Source: Leifsonia shinshuensis
GTDB taxonomy: Bacteria > Actinomycetota > Actinomycetes > Actinomycetales > Microbacteriaceae
Assembly: GCF_014217625.1 (NCBI RefSeq)
Contig: NZ_CP043641.1
Location: 62,001 to 126,000 of the forward strand
Length of the DNA: 64,000 nucleotides
Direction: 5' to 3'
Notes under the pieces: generated by a model
Databases searched by the model: none
Told to the model about the DNA's origin: nothing
Seen by the model: only the letters and a program-made list of their open reading frames with translations
Shown here: one piece after another, positions 7,868 to 16,946 of the stretch
Position numbering within the stretch: position 1 is the first letter of the stretch
How the letters are laid out: each line of letters starts with the position of its first letter
Program-made: the position numbers and the translations under genes

Positions 7868-9304
7868 TCAGGCGGCGCCGGAGTCCTCGTCGCGGTCAGC
7901 GGCGCGGGCCCGCTCCTCGAGCGCCAGCTTGTCGATGCCGTGCATGTCGCGGGCGTGTTCGGCTGCGGGCGCTTCGACGCGGAGCCGCGCCTCGGCCTGC
8001 GCGTCCAGCTCCTCTACGAGCTCGAACGCCGTGAGTTCCCTCGGCGCCTCCTCGATGCCCTCCAGGACGCCGATCACCTTGGACTCGTCGAGCGCGCCGA
8101 GCTTGCGCGCAGCCGGGAAGACCTGACGCTCGAAGGAGCCGACGAAGCCGTTGTAGTCCTTCACCGTGCGCTCGATCGACCGACCGAGCTTCTCGATGTG
8201 GCCCGCGGTCGTGCCCAGCCGGCTGTAGAGGGTGCGGCTGAGGTCGAAGAGCTGCTTGGCCTCCTGGGTCAGGACGTCCTGCTGCCAGCTGAACGCGACG
8301 GTCTTCAGCACCGACCACAGGGTCACCGGGGAGGCCAGGGCCACCCGTTTGCCGAACGCGAACTCCATGATCGACGGGTCGGCCTCCATCGCGGACGACA
8401 CGAGCGACTCGCTCGGGATGAACGCGATGACCAGCTCGGGGGAGGACTCCAGCCCCGTCCAGTACGCCTTGCCGCCCAGCGTCGTGATGTGGTCGCGCAC
8501 GGCCTTCACGTGCTGCTTCAGCAGGGCCTCGCGCTGCGCGCCTTCGGTGCCGGTGGCGGTCGCGGGGATCTGGCTGGCCTCGAGGTAGGCGTTGAACGGC
8601 ACCTTGGCGTCGAGTGCGATGCTCTTGCCGCCGGGGAGCCGGATGATCATGTCGGGACGCCCGGCGCCGGACTCCGAGTGGATGCTGGACTGCACGTCGA
8701 AGTCCACCCGCTCGATCAGGCCGGCGGCCTCCACGACGCTGCGGAGCTGGGTCTCGCCCCAGACGCCGCGCGTGCTGTTGGAGCGCAGCGCCGACGCCAG
8801 CGACTCGGCGGTGCTGCGCAGCCGCTCTTCCGACTCGGCCGCCGACCGGAGCTGCTGCGCGAGCTGGCCGTGCTGCTGGTTGCGCTGGGTCTCGAGCTCG
8901 ATCACCTTGCGCTGCATGTCGCTCAGGCTCTCGCGCACGGGCGCCAGCGCCTGGAGCACCTTGCTCTCGGCACGTTCGCGCTCGGTCTGCGCGAGCGCCT
9001 CCGCGCGGTGCCGCTCCTCGACCCGCTGCAGCTGCTCGCGGGCCCCGAGCAGCTGCTCCTGCAGCGAGTCGACCCGGGTGTCGGCGGCGGCGAGCTCCGT
9101 ACGGAGCGCCGCCTGCGCGGCCGCCTCCTGCGCGCGCACCTCGAGCAGCTCCCGCTCGTGCCGGGCGGCGACGATCGCCGGGTCCTCCACCGCGGGGGCC
9201 GCGGCCTCGCGGCTCCGGAGCAGTCGCGCGACGGCGAATCCCGCGCCGGCCGCTCCGATGAGGAGACCGAGCAGGAGGCCGAGGAGGAGAGCGGGAGTGT
9301 CCAT
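7868..9304 (-). CDS. rmuC: RmuC-family DNA recombination protein
   Basis: RmuC proteins limit recombination at inverted repeats and have a nuclease-like core. The 478-aa product starts with a membrane anchor (about 5-27), then a long coiled coil (about 45-175). The RmuC domain spans about 180-440, with RGVWGETQLR, LDAKVPFNAY and GKAYWTGL segments. Its 3' end abuts the palindrome array, which is notable given that E. coli rmuC mutants show more inversion at inverted repeats. No link is shown by the sequence. Confidence 0.93.
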   Translation of the reverse strand: MDTPALLLGLLLGLLIGAAGAGFAVARLLRSREAAAPAVEDPAIVAARHERELLEVRAQEAAAQAALRTELAAADTRVDSLQEQLLGAREQLQRVEERHRAEALAQTERERAESKVLQALAPVRESLSDMQRKVIELETQRNQQHGQLAQQLRSAAESEERLRSTAESLASALRSNSTRGVWGETQLRSVVEAAGLIERVDFDVQSSIHSESGAGRPDMIIRLPGGKSIALDAKVPFNAYLEASQIPATATGTEGAQREALLKQHVKAVRDHITTLGGKAYWTGLESSPELVIAFIPSESLVSSAMEADPSIMEFAFGKRVALASPVTLWSVLKTVAFSWQQDVLTQEAKQLFDLSRTLYSRLGTTAGHIEKLGRSIERTVKDYNGFVGSFERQVFPAARKLGALDESKVIGVLEGIEEAPRELTAFELVEELDAQAEARLRVEAPAAEHARDMHGIDKLALEERARAADRDEDSGAA

Positions 9305-9401
9305 GGCCTCAGTGTCGCAGGGGCCGCCGACAACGGCCGCGAACGACGGAGGGCGGGGCGGGAAATCGTCCCCGCCCCGCCCCGGTGTGCCGCGTGGCGG
9401 A

Positions 9402-10838
9402 TCAGCGGGCGAACCGCTCCCGCAGCTCGGCCTCCAGCGTCTCCAGGCTGCGCCCGCGCGTCTCGGGCAGGCAGCGCTCGACGAACACGACCGCTCCGAC
9501 GCCCACGACGGCGAACAGGAAGAACGTCGGCGAGATTCCGATGCCGTCCACCAGCTGAGGGAACAGGAACCCGACCAGGACGTTCGTCAGCCACAGGATG
9601 AGCGCGGCGAGCCCGAACGCGGCGCCGCGGATGCGGGCGGGGAAGATCTCCGCGAGCATCAGCCAGGTCACCGGCGAGACCGCGCCCTGCTGGAACGCGA
9701 GGAACGTCACGGTCAGCGACAGCACCACGAACGGCAGGGCAGGTGTGCCGGCGAGCAGGGCGGACGCGCCGCCGACGAGCAGCAGCGAGGTCGTCGTCCC
9801 GATCAGGCCGGTGATCAGCAGCGGACGCCGGCCCATCCGGCCGAGCAGTGCGATGCCGACGAACGTGGCGAGCACCGAGATGACGCCGTTGGCGATCTGG
9901 CCGATGAGCGCGCCCTGCTGGTCGAAGCCGGACTTCTGCAGGATCTGGACGCCGTAGTACATGATCGAGTTCACGCCGGTGAGCTGCTGCACCATCGCGA
10001 TCCGGAGGCCGATGACGAACACGCGGCGGATCCACGGGACGGCCAGCTCCGTCAGGAGCGGCGTGCGCACGGCGCGCTCCTCGTGGCGGCGGATCTCCTC
10101 GGCCTCCCGCTCGGCATGGTGTTCGGTGCGGATGCGGCGGAGGACGGCGAGCCCCTCCGCGAACCGGCCGTGCAGGATGAGCCAGCGCGGGCTCTCCGGG
10201 ACGACGAGCATGCCGAAGAACAGCACGACGGCGGGCAGCGAGGCGACCACGAGCATCCAGCGCCAGACGGCAGCGTGCTCGGGGACGACGGCGGCGAGCA
10301 AGGCGTTCACGACGAACGCCGCGAGCTGGCCGGACACGATCATCAGCTCGTTCGTCGTGACGATGCGGCCGCGGCGGGCGGCGGGGGCGAGCTCCGCCAG
10401 GTACATCGGGACCACGACGGAGGCGCCGCCGACCGCGAGGCCGAGCGCGAAGCGCGCGGCGATCATCACGCCGATGGTCGGCGCGAAGGCGCACACGACC
10501 GCGGCGAGGAAGAACACGACGGCAAGGGCGCCGATGAGGCCCCGGCGCCCGCGGCGATCGGCGATCCGCCCGCAGAGGAAGGAGCCGAGTGCCGCGCCGA
10601 AGAGGAGCGACGACACCACAGTGCCCTCTTCGAGCGGGGTGAGCGGCCGGTCCTCGAACTGCATGAACGGCAGGGCGCCGCTGATGACGCCGGTGTCGTA
10701 GCCGAACAGGAGGCCGCCGAAGGTGGCGAGGATGGCGACCCGGCGGAGGAAGCGGCGGGCGCGTGGGTCGTCGGGGTGGGGTGAGGCCGTGCCGGCGATC
10801 GCCGTGGTGGCGGCCTCCGGGAGAGGGGATGCGGTCAT
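9402..10838 (-). CDS. Sugar porter-family MFS transporter
   Basis: A 478-aa, 12-helix major facilitator of the XylE/AraE/GalP sugar/H+ symporter group. The sugar-porter signatures are present: FGYDTGVISGAL in helix 1, RIADRRGRR after helix 2, PESPRWL before the central loop, QQLTGVNSIMYYG in helix 7 and PETRGRSLE at the C-terminus. It is monocistronic with its own promoter. Substrate could be a pentose, hexose or myo-inositol and cannot be chosen from sequence alone. Confidence 0.92.
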   Translation of the reverse strand: MTASPLPEAATTAIAGTASPHPDDPRARRFLRRVAILATFGGLLFGYDTGVISGALPFMQFEDRPLTPLEEGTVVSSLLFGAALGSFLCGRIADRRGRRGLIGALAVVFFLAAVVCAFAPTIGVMIAARFALGLAVGGASVVVPMYLAELAPAARRGRIVTTNELMIVSGQLAAFVVNALLAAVVPEHAAVWRWMLVVASLPAVVLFFGMLVVPESPRWLILHGRFAEGLAVLRRIRTEHHAEREAEEIRRHEERAVRTPLLTELAVPWIRRVFVIGLRIAMVQQLTGVNSIMYYGVQILQKSGFDQQGALIGQIANGVISVLATFVGIALLGRMGRRPLLITGLIGTTTSLLLVGGASALLAGTPALPFVVLSLTVTFLAFQQGAVSPVTWLMLAEIFPARIRGAAFGLAALILWLTNVLVGFLFPQLVDGIGISPTFFLFAVVGVGAVVFVERCLPETRGRSLETLEAELRERFAR

Positions 10839-10863
10839 GGTCGCTCCTTCGCGTCTTGTTGCT

Positions 10864-10900
10864 ATGTCTGGACATTAGAACGTGACGCGAGAAGTTGCAA
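10864..10900 (-). promoter_or_regulatory. Sugar porter promoter with palindromic operator
   Basis: On the minus strand, a TTGCAA -35 box (10895-10900) is separated by 17 bp from a TAATGT -10 box (10872-10877). A perfect palindrome, ATGTC-TG-GACAT (10864-10875), overlaps the -10, as a repressor site would. The cognate regulator is not recognisable nearby. Confidence 0.55.
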
Positions 10901-10991
10901 TGCTTTCATTCTTGGTGCTTTTATGCCGGATCGCTGGGCGCTCCGAAAAACCGCGCCACCGGGATGGCGGCGAGGTGCGCTTCGGAGCGGG

Positions 10992-11573
10992 CTACGCCGC
11001 GGCCGGGATCCCGATCCGCCCGATGCGCGCGCCGGTCAGCGCGGACAGGTCGTCGATCGTCGCCGCGTCGTGGCGGCGCGCGGCGTGCACGACGATGGCC
11101 GCGCAGGCCTCCGCGTCGGCGAGGGCGTCGTGGTGGTGGAAGTCCTCGAAGCCGGCCGCCATCGCCGCGACCGGGAGGCGGTACGACTCCAGGTGGTAGG
11201 TGCGGCGGGCGACCTGGAGGCTGCACAGGTAGCGGTACTCCGGGCAGGAGACGAACGTGGCGGCGCACGCGGCGCGGATGACGCCCATGTCGAAGCCGGC
11301 GTTGTGGGCGACCAGGTGGTCGTCCTCCGCGAACTCCACCAGGTCGGCGAGCTGGTCGACCCAGCCCGCGGCGCCGGCGACGTCCTCCGGCTGGATGCCG
11401 TGGATGCGGACGTTCCACTCCTGGAACAGGTCGTGCCCGAGCGGGGGCCGGATGAACCAGCTCGCCCGGTCGACCACGCGACCGTCGCGCACCTTCACCA
11501 GCCCGACCGAACAGGCGGACGCCGCCGAGGAGTTCGCGGTCTCGAAGTCGATGGCGGTGAAGTCCAGTGGCAC
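10992..11573 (-). CDS. DnaQ-like DEDDh 3'-5' exonuclease
   Basis: A 193-aa stand-alone exonuclease domain of the DNA polymerase III epsilon/RNase T superfamily. The DEDDh residues are visible: D9 and E11 in AIDFETA, the Asp in HNAGFDMG, and the final HDALADA motif with His and Asp. It is shorter than proofreading subunits and has no C-terminal polymerase-binding tail, so a repair or RNA/DNA end-trimming role is more likely. It starts at GTG 11573 with no clear Shine-Dalgarno sequence. Confidence 0.88.
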   Translation of the reverse strand: MPLDFTAIDFETANSSAASACSVGLVKVRDGRVVDRASWFIRPPLGHDLFQEWNVRIHGIQPEDVAGAAGWVDQLADLVEFAEDDHLVAHNAGFDMGVIRAACAATFVSCPEYRYLCSLQVARRTYHLESYRLPVAAMAAGFEDFHHHDALADAEACAAIVVHAARRHDAATIDDLSALTGARIGRIGIPAAA

Positions 11574-11667
11574 GCCCGAATGCTCGCACGGCCCACCGAC
11601 CTCGCCCGGTCGCCCACGCCGCCGAGGGCTGAAAATACCCCGGACGGCCCGGAGTAGGGTCGCAGGT

Positions 11668-12411
11668 ATGCGGGAGCGACGGGAGCGGGAGGCGCACGCG
11701 CGGGCGTTCGACCGGGCGGCGGAAGTGTACGACGCGGCGCGGCCGGACTATCCGGCGGACGCGGTCGCCTGGCTCACGGAGGGCGTGACCGGCCCGGTCA
11801 TCGACCTCGGTGCAGGCACCGGAAAGCTGACGCAGGCCCTGGTCGGGAGCGGTTTCGACGTGATCGCCGTCGACCCGTCGCCGCAGATGCTCGGTGTGCT
11901 GGCCTCCCGCGTCCCGGAGGCGGACGCCCGCAGCGGGGCGGGCGAGAGCATCCCGGTCCCCGACTCCAGCGCCGGACTCGTCGTCGCCGCGCAGGCCTGG
12001 CACTGGGTGGACCGGGAGCGCGCCGTCCCGGAGGTCGCGCGCGTGCTCCGGCCGGGCGGCAGGATCGGGCTGGTCTGGAACGACCGCGACGAGAGCGTGG
12101 ACTGGGTGCGCGAGCTCGGCGAGCTGATGGGCGCGGGGGAGGCGCACTTCGGCGAGGAGGGGGAGCCGGCGGTGGGCGCGCCGTTCGGCGAGCTGGAGCG
12201 TCACGACGTGCACTGGGTTCAGGCGCTCACGCTGGACGGCCTCCTGGACCTGGCGCGCTCGCGCAGCTACTTCATCACCAAGGACCCGGACGCCCAGGCG
12301 GCGGTGATCGCGTCGCTGCGCCGGCTCCACGCCGAGCATCCGGAGCTGGCAGGGACGGAGCGGATCGAGCTGCCGTACGTCACACGGTGCTACCGGGCGA
12401 CGCTGGGGTGA
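11668..12411 (+). CDS. Class I SAM-dependent methyltransferase
   Basis: A 247-aa methyltransferase with the Rossmann motif I VIDLGAGTGKLT, followed by the acidic VDPSPQML and the LRPGGRIGLVWNDRDE segment. This is the pattern of small-molecule methyltransferases of the UbiE/Met11 group; the substrate cannot be assigned. A TAGGGT box ends 7 nt before ATG 11668 and no ribosome-binding site is seen, so the transcript is probably leaderless. Upstream in-frame codons belong to the opposite strand of the exonuclease gene. Confidence 0.88.
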   Translation: MRERREREAHARAFDRAAEVYDAARPDYPADAVAWLTEGVTGPVIDLGAGTGKLTQALVGSGFDVIAVDPSPQMLGVLASRVPEADARSGAGESIPVPDSSAGLVVAAQAWHWVDRERAVPEVARVLRPGGRIGLVWNDRDESVDWVRELGELMGAGEAHFGEEGEPAVGAPFGELERHDVHWVQALTLDGLLDLARSRSYFITKDPDAQAAVIASLRRLHAEHPELAGTERIELPYVTRCYRATLG

Positions 12412-12454
12412 GGTCGGCGGCCGGTCGCCGCTCCCGCCCGTAGAATGGACGACC

Positions 12455-13528
12455 GTGGCTCTCACTATCGGTATCGTCGGACTCCCCAACGTCGGCAAGT
12501 CGACCCTTTTCAACGCGCTGACCAAGAACGACGCCCTCGCGGCGAACTACCCGTTCGCGACCATCGAGCCGAACGTCGGCGTCGTCAACCTCCCCGACCC
12601 GCGGCTGGAGAAGCTGGCCGAGCTGTTCAGCAGCGAGCGCATCCTCCCGGCGCCGGTGTCGTTCCTCGACATCGCCGGCATCGTGAAGGGCGCGAGCGAG
12701 GGCGAGGGCCTGGGCAACAAGTTCCTCGCGAACATCCGCGAGGCCGACGCGATCGCGCAGGTCGTCCGCGGCTTCTCGGACCCGGACGTGGTGCACGTGG
12801 CCGGCAAGGTGGACGCCGCAGGCGACATGGAGACCATCAACACCGAGCTCATCCTCGCGGACCTGCAGACCCTGGAGAAGGCGGAGCAGCGCTACGAGAA
12901 GGAGGTCAAGGGCCGCAAGCTGGAGCCGGTGGTGCTGGAGACGGCCCGCGAGGCGATCGCGTTCCTGAACGACGGCAAGCCGCTGTCGGCGTCGACGATC
13001 GACCTGGAGCCGATCCGCGAGCTAGGGCTCCTGACCGCGAAACCGTTCATCTACGTGTTCAACGTGGACGAGGACGTGCTGACCAACGAGTCGCGCCGAG
13101 CCGAGCTGGCCGCGCTGGTCGCCCCCGCGCAGGCGGTCTTCCTGGACGCCAAGCTGGAGTCCGAGCTGATCGACCTCGACGCCGCCGACGCCGCGGAACT
13201 CCTGGCCTCCACCGGCCAGACGGAGAGCGGCCTCGACCAGCTCGCCCGCATCGGCTTCGACACCCTGGGCCTGCAGACCTACCTGACGGCGGGCCCGAAG
13301 GAGTCCCGCGCCTGGACGATCCACAAGGGCTGGAAGGCCCCCCAGGCGGCCGGCGTCATCCACACCGACTTCGAGAAGGGCTTCATCAAGGCCGAAGTCA
13401 TCTCCTTCGACGACCTCGTCGACGCCGGCAGCGTCGCGGAGGCGCGTGCGCGCGGGAAGGCGCGCATGGAGGGGAAGGAGTATGTGATGCAGGATGGGGA
13501 TGTTGTGGAGTTCCGCTTCAACGTCTAG
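12455..13528 (+). CDS. ychF: YchF/OLA1-family redox-regulated ATPase
   Basis: A 357-aa TRAFAC P-loop protein of the Obg-related YchF family, which prefers ATP over GTP and binds ribosomes. It shows the P-loop GLPNVGKST, switch-region NYPFATIEPN, FLDIAGIVKGASEGEGLGN and a C-terminal TGS-like domain (about 275-357). It starts at GTG 12455. A TAGAAT box lies 8 nt upstream without a Shine-Dalgarno sequence, arguing for leaderless expression. Confidence 0.96.
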   Translation: MALTIGIVGLPNVGKSTLFNALTKNDALAANYPFATIEPNVGVVNLPDPRLEKLAELFSSERILPAPVSFLDIAGIVKGASEGEGLGNKFLANIREADAIAQVVRGFSDPDVVHVAGKVDAAGDMETINTELILADLQTLEKAEQRYEKEVKGRKLEPVVLETAREAIAFLNDGKPLSASTIDLEPIRELGLLTAKPFIYVFNVDEDVLTNESRRAELAALVAPAQAVFLDAKLESELIDLDAADAAELLASTGQTESGLDQLARIGFDTLGLQTYLTAGPKESRAWTIHKGWKAPQAAGVIHTDFEKGFIKAEVISFDDLVDAGSVAEARARGKARMEGKEYVMQDGDVVEFRFNV

Positions 13529-13541
13529 CCCTCCCCGCCGT

Positions 13542-14039
13542 TCACCACCCCAGTGACCCCGGCACCCCCTTGAACGGCCCCACCACGCCGCTCGTGATCC
13601 ACCCGCCGTAGAACCCTCCGGGCTGCGGCGTCACGACCTCCCCGTCGACCGTGCACTCGTCCATCTGCTGCGCGTAGACGGCGACGCGGTCTCGGAGCGG
13701 CTCGAACCCGGGTGACGGCTGCGGGTAGTTCCACGCGGATGCGGACCGCACCTCGCCTCCGCCGCGCACGTCGAGGTATCGCGCAGTGCCCTTGAACTCG
13801 CAGAACGACGAACCGTCCGCGTCGACCAGCGCGCCGGGTGCGAAGTCCGCTATCGGGATGTAGTAGACCGGCGGGTGGCTGGTCTCGAGCACCCGGACGA
13901 CGTCTCGGGTCTCCACGATGAGCTGCCCGCCCAGACGGATCGTGACAGGCGCGGTGACGCGCTCGATGCGTGGCGGCCTCGGGTAGTCCCACACGGACTC
14001 CTGTCCCGGTCCTGGGATCTCGGGGCGCGGTCGGGGCAC
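13542..14039 (-). CDS. DUF427 domain protein
   Basis: A 165-aa protein with the DUF427 fold. Recognisable features are the W-x-Y-P-x-P segments (VWDYPRPPRIE, SAWNYPQP), VVRVLETSHPPVYYIP and FCEFKGTARYLDV. The family is widespread in actinobacteria and has no established enzymatic role. It is convergent with ychF and divergent from the LON-domain gene, with a 35-bp gap to the latter. Confidence 0.88.
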   Translation of the reverse strand: MPRPRPEIPGPGQESVWDYPRPPRIERVTAPVTIRLGGQLIVETRDVVRVLETSHPPVYYIPIADFAPGALVDADGSSFCEFKGTARYLDVRGGGEVRSASAWNYPQPSPGFEPLRDRVAVYAQQMDECTVDGEVVTPQPGGFYGGWITSGVVGPFKGVPGSLGW

Positions 14040-14074
14040 CTGTTCACTCTACGTCCGCGGTGCTTCACTGGAGT

Positions 14075-14677
14075 ATGGCCGCCTCGCCGATGTTCCCGCT
14101 CGGATCGGTGCTGTTCCCGTGCGTGGCCGTCCCGCTGCGGGTGTTCGAGTCGCGGTATCTCACGATGGTCGGACGACTGCTCGACGAGGACGAACCGGGC
14201 TTCGAGTTCGGTGTCGTCCTCATCGAGCGCGGATCCGAAGCCGGGGGTGGCGACCAGCGCGCCTCGGTCGGGACGATGGCGCGTCTCGTGAGCGCTTCCG
14301 CGGGCGCCGAGGACCTGCTCATCGTCGGCGTCGGCACCCGTCGGTTCACGGTCGAGCAGTGGCTTGACGAGGACCCGTATCCCCGGGCCGAGCTCTCGAT
14401 GCTGCCGGAGCTGGAGTGGTCCGAGGCGCTGATACCCCTGCGGGCCGAGGCCGAAACGGTCGTCCGCCGCGTGATCGCGCGCGTCGCGGAGCCGGAGTCC
14501 GACGCCGGTGTCGAGCTGTCGGAGGATCCCGTCGCAGCCGCGTGGCAGCTGGCGGCGATCGCCCCGCTGGGCGAGTACGACCGGTACACCCTGCTGAGGT
14601 CGACATCGATGGGAGGTCTCCTGCGTCAGACGATCGATCTGACCCTCGAGGCGGAGGAGCTCTGGGCCGCCGAGTGA
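14075..14677 (+). CDS. LON peptidase substrate-binding domain protein
   Basis: A 200-aa stand-alone N-terminal LON (LAN) domain without ATPase or protease parts. The opening MFPLGSVLFPCVAVPLRVFE matches the characteristic PL-x-x-VLFP-x-x-x-x-PL-x-I/V-FE pattern, and the central VGTRRF also fits. Such proteins are thought to bind protein substrates or partners, and no enzymatic activity is expected. I start it at ATG 14075; upstream in-frame sequence overlaps the divergent DUF427 gene. Confidence 0.88.
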   Translation: MAASPMFPLGSVLFPCVAVPLRVFESRYLTMVGRLLDEDEPGFEFGVVLIERGSEAGGGDQRASVGTMARLVSASAGAEDLLIVGVGTRRFTVEQWLDEDPYPRAELSMLPELEWSEALIPLRAEAETVVRRVIARVAEPESDAGVELSEDPVAAAWQLAAIAPLGEYDRYTLLRSTSMGGLLRQTIDLTLEAEELWAAE

Positions 14678-14728
14678 GGCATCCGACCGCCGTTCGGCTG
14701 CCGGCGCCACACGCCGGAATCGCCGGGT

Positions 14729-15532
14729 TCAGGCCGCGTCGGGCATCCCTTCGCGGACGGGCTCGGGCCACGCGGCCCCACCCAGCTCCACGGCTTCATC
14801 CAGTGCCGCGGTCGCCACTCGGCGCCCCTCGGCGATGAGGCGCGGCACGTCCGACATCCCCCACTGCGCCATCCCGCCCATCTCGGGCTGGATGAGCACG
14901 ACGGAGGGGTCCCGCTTGAGGTCGGCGGTGCGCGTGACCATCCGCATCATCCGAACGTTCTCCCACTTCGCGTGCAAGCGCACCACGATGACGCGGGTCG
15001 CGCCGAGAGCGAGAGCGGCCTGGACCGGGACGTTGTCGACGATGCCGCCGTCGGCCAGCAGCTTCCCGTCGCGGCGGACCGGAGGGAGGAGTCCCGGCAC
15101 GGCGATCGTCGAGCGCAGGGCGACGCTCAGCGGTCCTTCGTCGATCGTCACGGCCTGGCGGGTTCGCAGGTCGGTGGCGACGGCGCCGAACCGGCGCGGG
15201 AGGTGCTCGATGAGCGGATCGGAGCCCAGGTGGCGGTGGAGGGAATGCCGGACCGCATGCGTGTCGAGCAGTCCCCAGCGCGGGGTGAGCGACCACCGGG
15301 CGATCGCGCTCCAGCGGAACCGATGCGCGGCGCGCTCGATCTCCGGCGACTCGAAGCCCGCGGCATATGCTGCGCCGACCAGGGCGCCGGAACTCGTGCC
15401 GGTGATGATTCCCGGCCGGATGCCGCGCTCCGCGAGCACCTGCAGAACGCCCACGTGGGCAGCGCCGAACGCGCCGCCGCCGCCCAGGACGAGGCCCAGG
15501 GTGCGGTCATCGCTCACGTCGTTCTCGGTCAT
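14729..15532 (-). CDS. Patatin-like phospholipase
   Basis: A 267-aa patatin/RssA-type lipid acyl hydrolase. The oxyanion-hole loop GGGGAFGAAHVGVL (about 17-30), the nucleophile elbow GTSSG with Ser47, and the catalytic Asp in LLADGGIVDN are all present, so the Ser-Asp dyad looks intact. There is no signal peptide, so it probably acts on membrane lipids from the cytosol. Its flanks are unrelated, and it looks monocistronic. Confidence 0.92.
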   Translation of the reverse strand: MTENDVSDDRTLGLVLGGGGAFGAAHVGVLQVLAERGIRPGIITGTSSGALVGAAYAAGFESPEIERAAHRFRWSAIARWSLTPRWGLLDTHAVRHSLHRHLGSDPLIEHLPRRFGAVATDLRTRQAVTIDEGPLSVALRSTIAVPGLLPPVRRDGKLLADGGIVDNVPVQAALALGATRVIVVRLHAKWENVRMMRMVTRTADLKRDPSVVLIQPEMGGMAQWGMSDVPRLIAEGRRVATAALDEAVELGGAAWPEPVREGMPDAA

Positions 15533-15585
15533 ATCGATGTGCGACCGTATCAGTCGTCAGGTGAAAGCCCTCTGTGGGTGCGCCC

Positions 15586-15664
15586 GAAGGAGATCCGGGC
15601 ACGACACGGCGCGCCCGTCCTTCCGAAGGCCGTTGGGAAGGAGATCCGGGCCGTGTGTCCTTCC
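15586..15664. repeat. Two GAAGGAGATCCGGGC repeats with inverted partners
   Basis: The 15-mer GAAGGAGATCCGGGC occurs at 15586-15600 and 15637-15651. Each is followed by an inverted partner: GAAGGA pairs with TCCTTC at 15618-15623, and GGAAGGA (15636-15642) pairs with TCCTTCC (15658-15664). This makes two successive hairpins just downstream of the hypothetical gene that ends at 15673. The motif resembles the GGAGGAGATCGGGG repeats near 36.9 kb. Confidence 0.75.
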
Positions 15665-15672
15665 AGCCGTGC

Positions 15673-16278
15673 CTACGGTTCCGTGGTCAGCGGCGGATCC
15701 CCGATCACCGTGTGCAACCAGATCCAGCTCCCGTTCGCGCTGCCGCGCACCAGATCCACATGCACCGTCTCCTCCGCCGCCACCGGCCCCACGCCCACAT
15801 GCAGCGTCCGCGCCTGCGGCGCATCCAGCGTCCAGCTCTGCGCCGCGACTCCCGCGTTCGCGGACGCCTCCACGGTCAGCACCGCTCCGAGGTCGAGGAA
15901 GAACGGCGCCACCGCCCAGGCGAAGTCGTACGAGCGCGTCTCGGTGATGCCGAAGTCGGCCGGCGTGAAACGCACCGAGATCCGGAACCAGTCCGGACGC
16001 TGGGTCGGGTGCACGTCCCACGAGTAGTAGAACGCCGGGTTCAGGTCGGGGGCGAAGAGGACGTCGCCGGTCGCGACGGCCGACGGCAGGGTGAGGTCGA
16101 CGCCCGTGCCCAGGGTGCGTGCGGCGTGGCCGGCGTCGAGGGCGGCGATCGTGCCGGGGTACCGGCCGAAGCCGGGGAGGCCGCCGAGCTGGCCGCGGAG
16201 GCGGTCGGCGAAGTCGGCCAGTTCCGCGCGGTGCGGGCGCCGGGTCGCGCCGCCCGGCGAAGAAGGGATGCTGTCCAT
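15673..16278 (-). CDS. Hypothetical protein
   Basis: A 201-aa soluble protein I do not recognise. It contains a probable beta-rich core with conserved-looking aromatic stretches (NPAFYYSWDVHPTQRPDWFRI, split here by position as residues about 80-100, and NGSWIWLHTVIGD near the end). No signal peptide, membrane segment or catalytic motif is evident. ATG 16278 has no Shine-Dalgarno sequence, but a TATGGT box lies 8 nt upstream, consistent with a nearly leaderless mRNA. The gene is downstream of and on the same strand as a sugar acetyltransferase gene but separated from it by 44 bp. Confidence 0.7.
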   Translation of the reverse strand: MDSIPSSPGGATRRPHRAELADFADRLRGQLGGLPGFGRYPGTIAALDAGHAARTLGTGVDLTLPSAVATGDVLFAPDLNPAFYYSWDVHPTQRPDWFRISVRFTPADFGITETRSYDFAWAVAPFFLDLGAVLTVEASANAGVAAQSWTLDAPQARTLHVGVGPVAAEETVHVDLVRGSANGSWIWLHTVIGDPPLTTEP

Positions 16279-16322
16279 GGTGCCGCACCATACGCCGACG
16301 CGGCGGCCGCGGGGAGGCGAGA

Positions 16323-16865
16323 TCAGAACTCCCGGACCACCGTCCCTTTCGGCCCCGCCACCAGCGTACCCGCCGGGACGTCATCCGCGACGATCGCGCC
16401 CGCGGCGATGACCGCGTCCCGCCCGATGCTGACGCCGGGGAGGATCGTCGCCCCCGCCCCGATCCACACGTTCTCGGCGACGTCGATCGGGCCGCCCGTC
16501 AGCCAGACGCGGCGCTCCTCGACGTCGACGGGATGGCCGACCGTGATGAAGGTGACCCGCGGCGCGACCATCACGCGCGGAGCGAGGCGGATGCCGGCGT
16601 AGTCGAGGAACGTGCAGTTCTGGTTGATGAAGACGCGCTCCGACAGCTCCAGGTTGAGGCCGTGGTCGGTGAAGAACGGCGGGTAGATCGTCGTGCGCTC
16701 CGGCAGCGGCCGGCCCATGATCTCCGAGAACAGCGCAGCCTTGCCCGCCTCGTCGTCGAACGGCAGCACGTTGAGCCGGGAGGTCAGCTCGGTCGCCCGC
16801 AGGACGCGCTCCGACATGGCCTGGAATTCGGGGGAGTGGATGCGCATCAGGAGGTCGCTCGGCAT
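16323..16865 (-). CDS. Sugar O-acetyltransferase (Maa/LacA/NodL group)
   Basis: A 180-aa left-handed beta-helix acetyltransferase that would use acetyl-CoA to acetylate a sugar hydroxyl. The N-terminal helical Mac domain (about 1-60) is followed by hexapeptide repeats. The catalytic His lies in TVGHPVD and the CoA-site segment WIGAGATILPGVSIG is present. Start ATG 16865 follows GGAGGGAGGAT. Substrate specificity (maltose, galactoside or other) cannot be read. It is divergent from the GNAT gene at 16947. Confidence 0.9.
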   Translation of the reverse strand: MPSDLLMRIHSPEFQAMSERVLRATELTSRLNVLPFDDEAGKAALFSEIMGRPLPERTTIYPPFFTDHGLNLELSERVFINQNCTFLDYAGIRLAPRVMVAPRVTFITVGHPVDVEERRVWLTGGPIDVAENVWIGAGATILPGVSIGRDAVIAAGAIVADDVPAGTLVAGPKGTVVREF

Positions 16866-16946
16866 CCCACGATCCTCCCTCCGCTCGAGGTGCCGGGGCA
16901 CCGGGACACGCCAGGGATGTCGGACCCCTCGGGTAGCATCCCGGGC

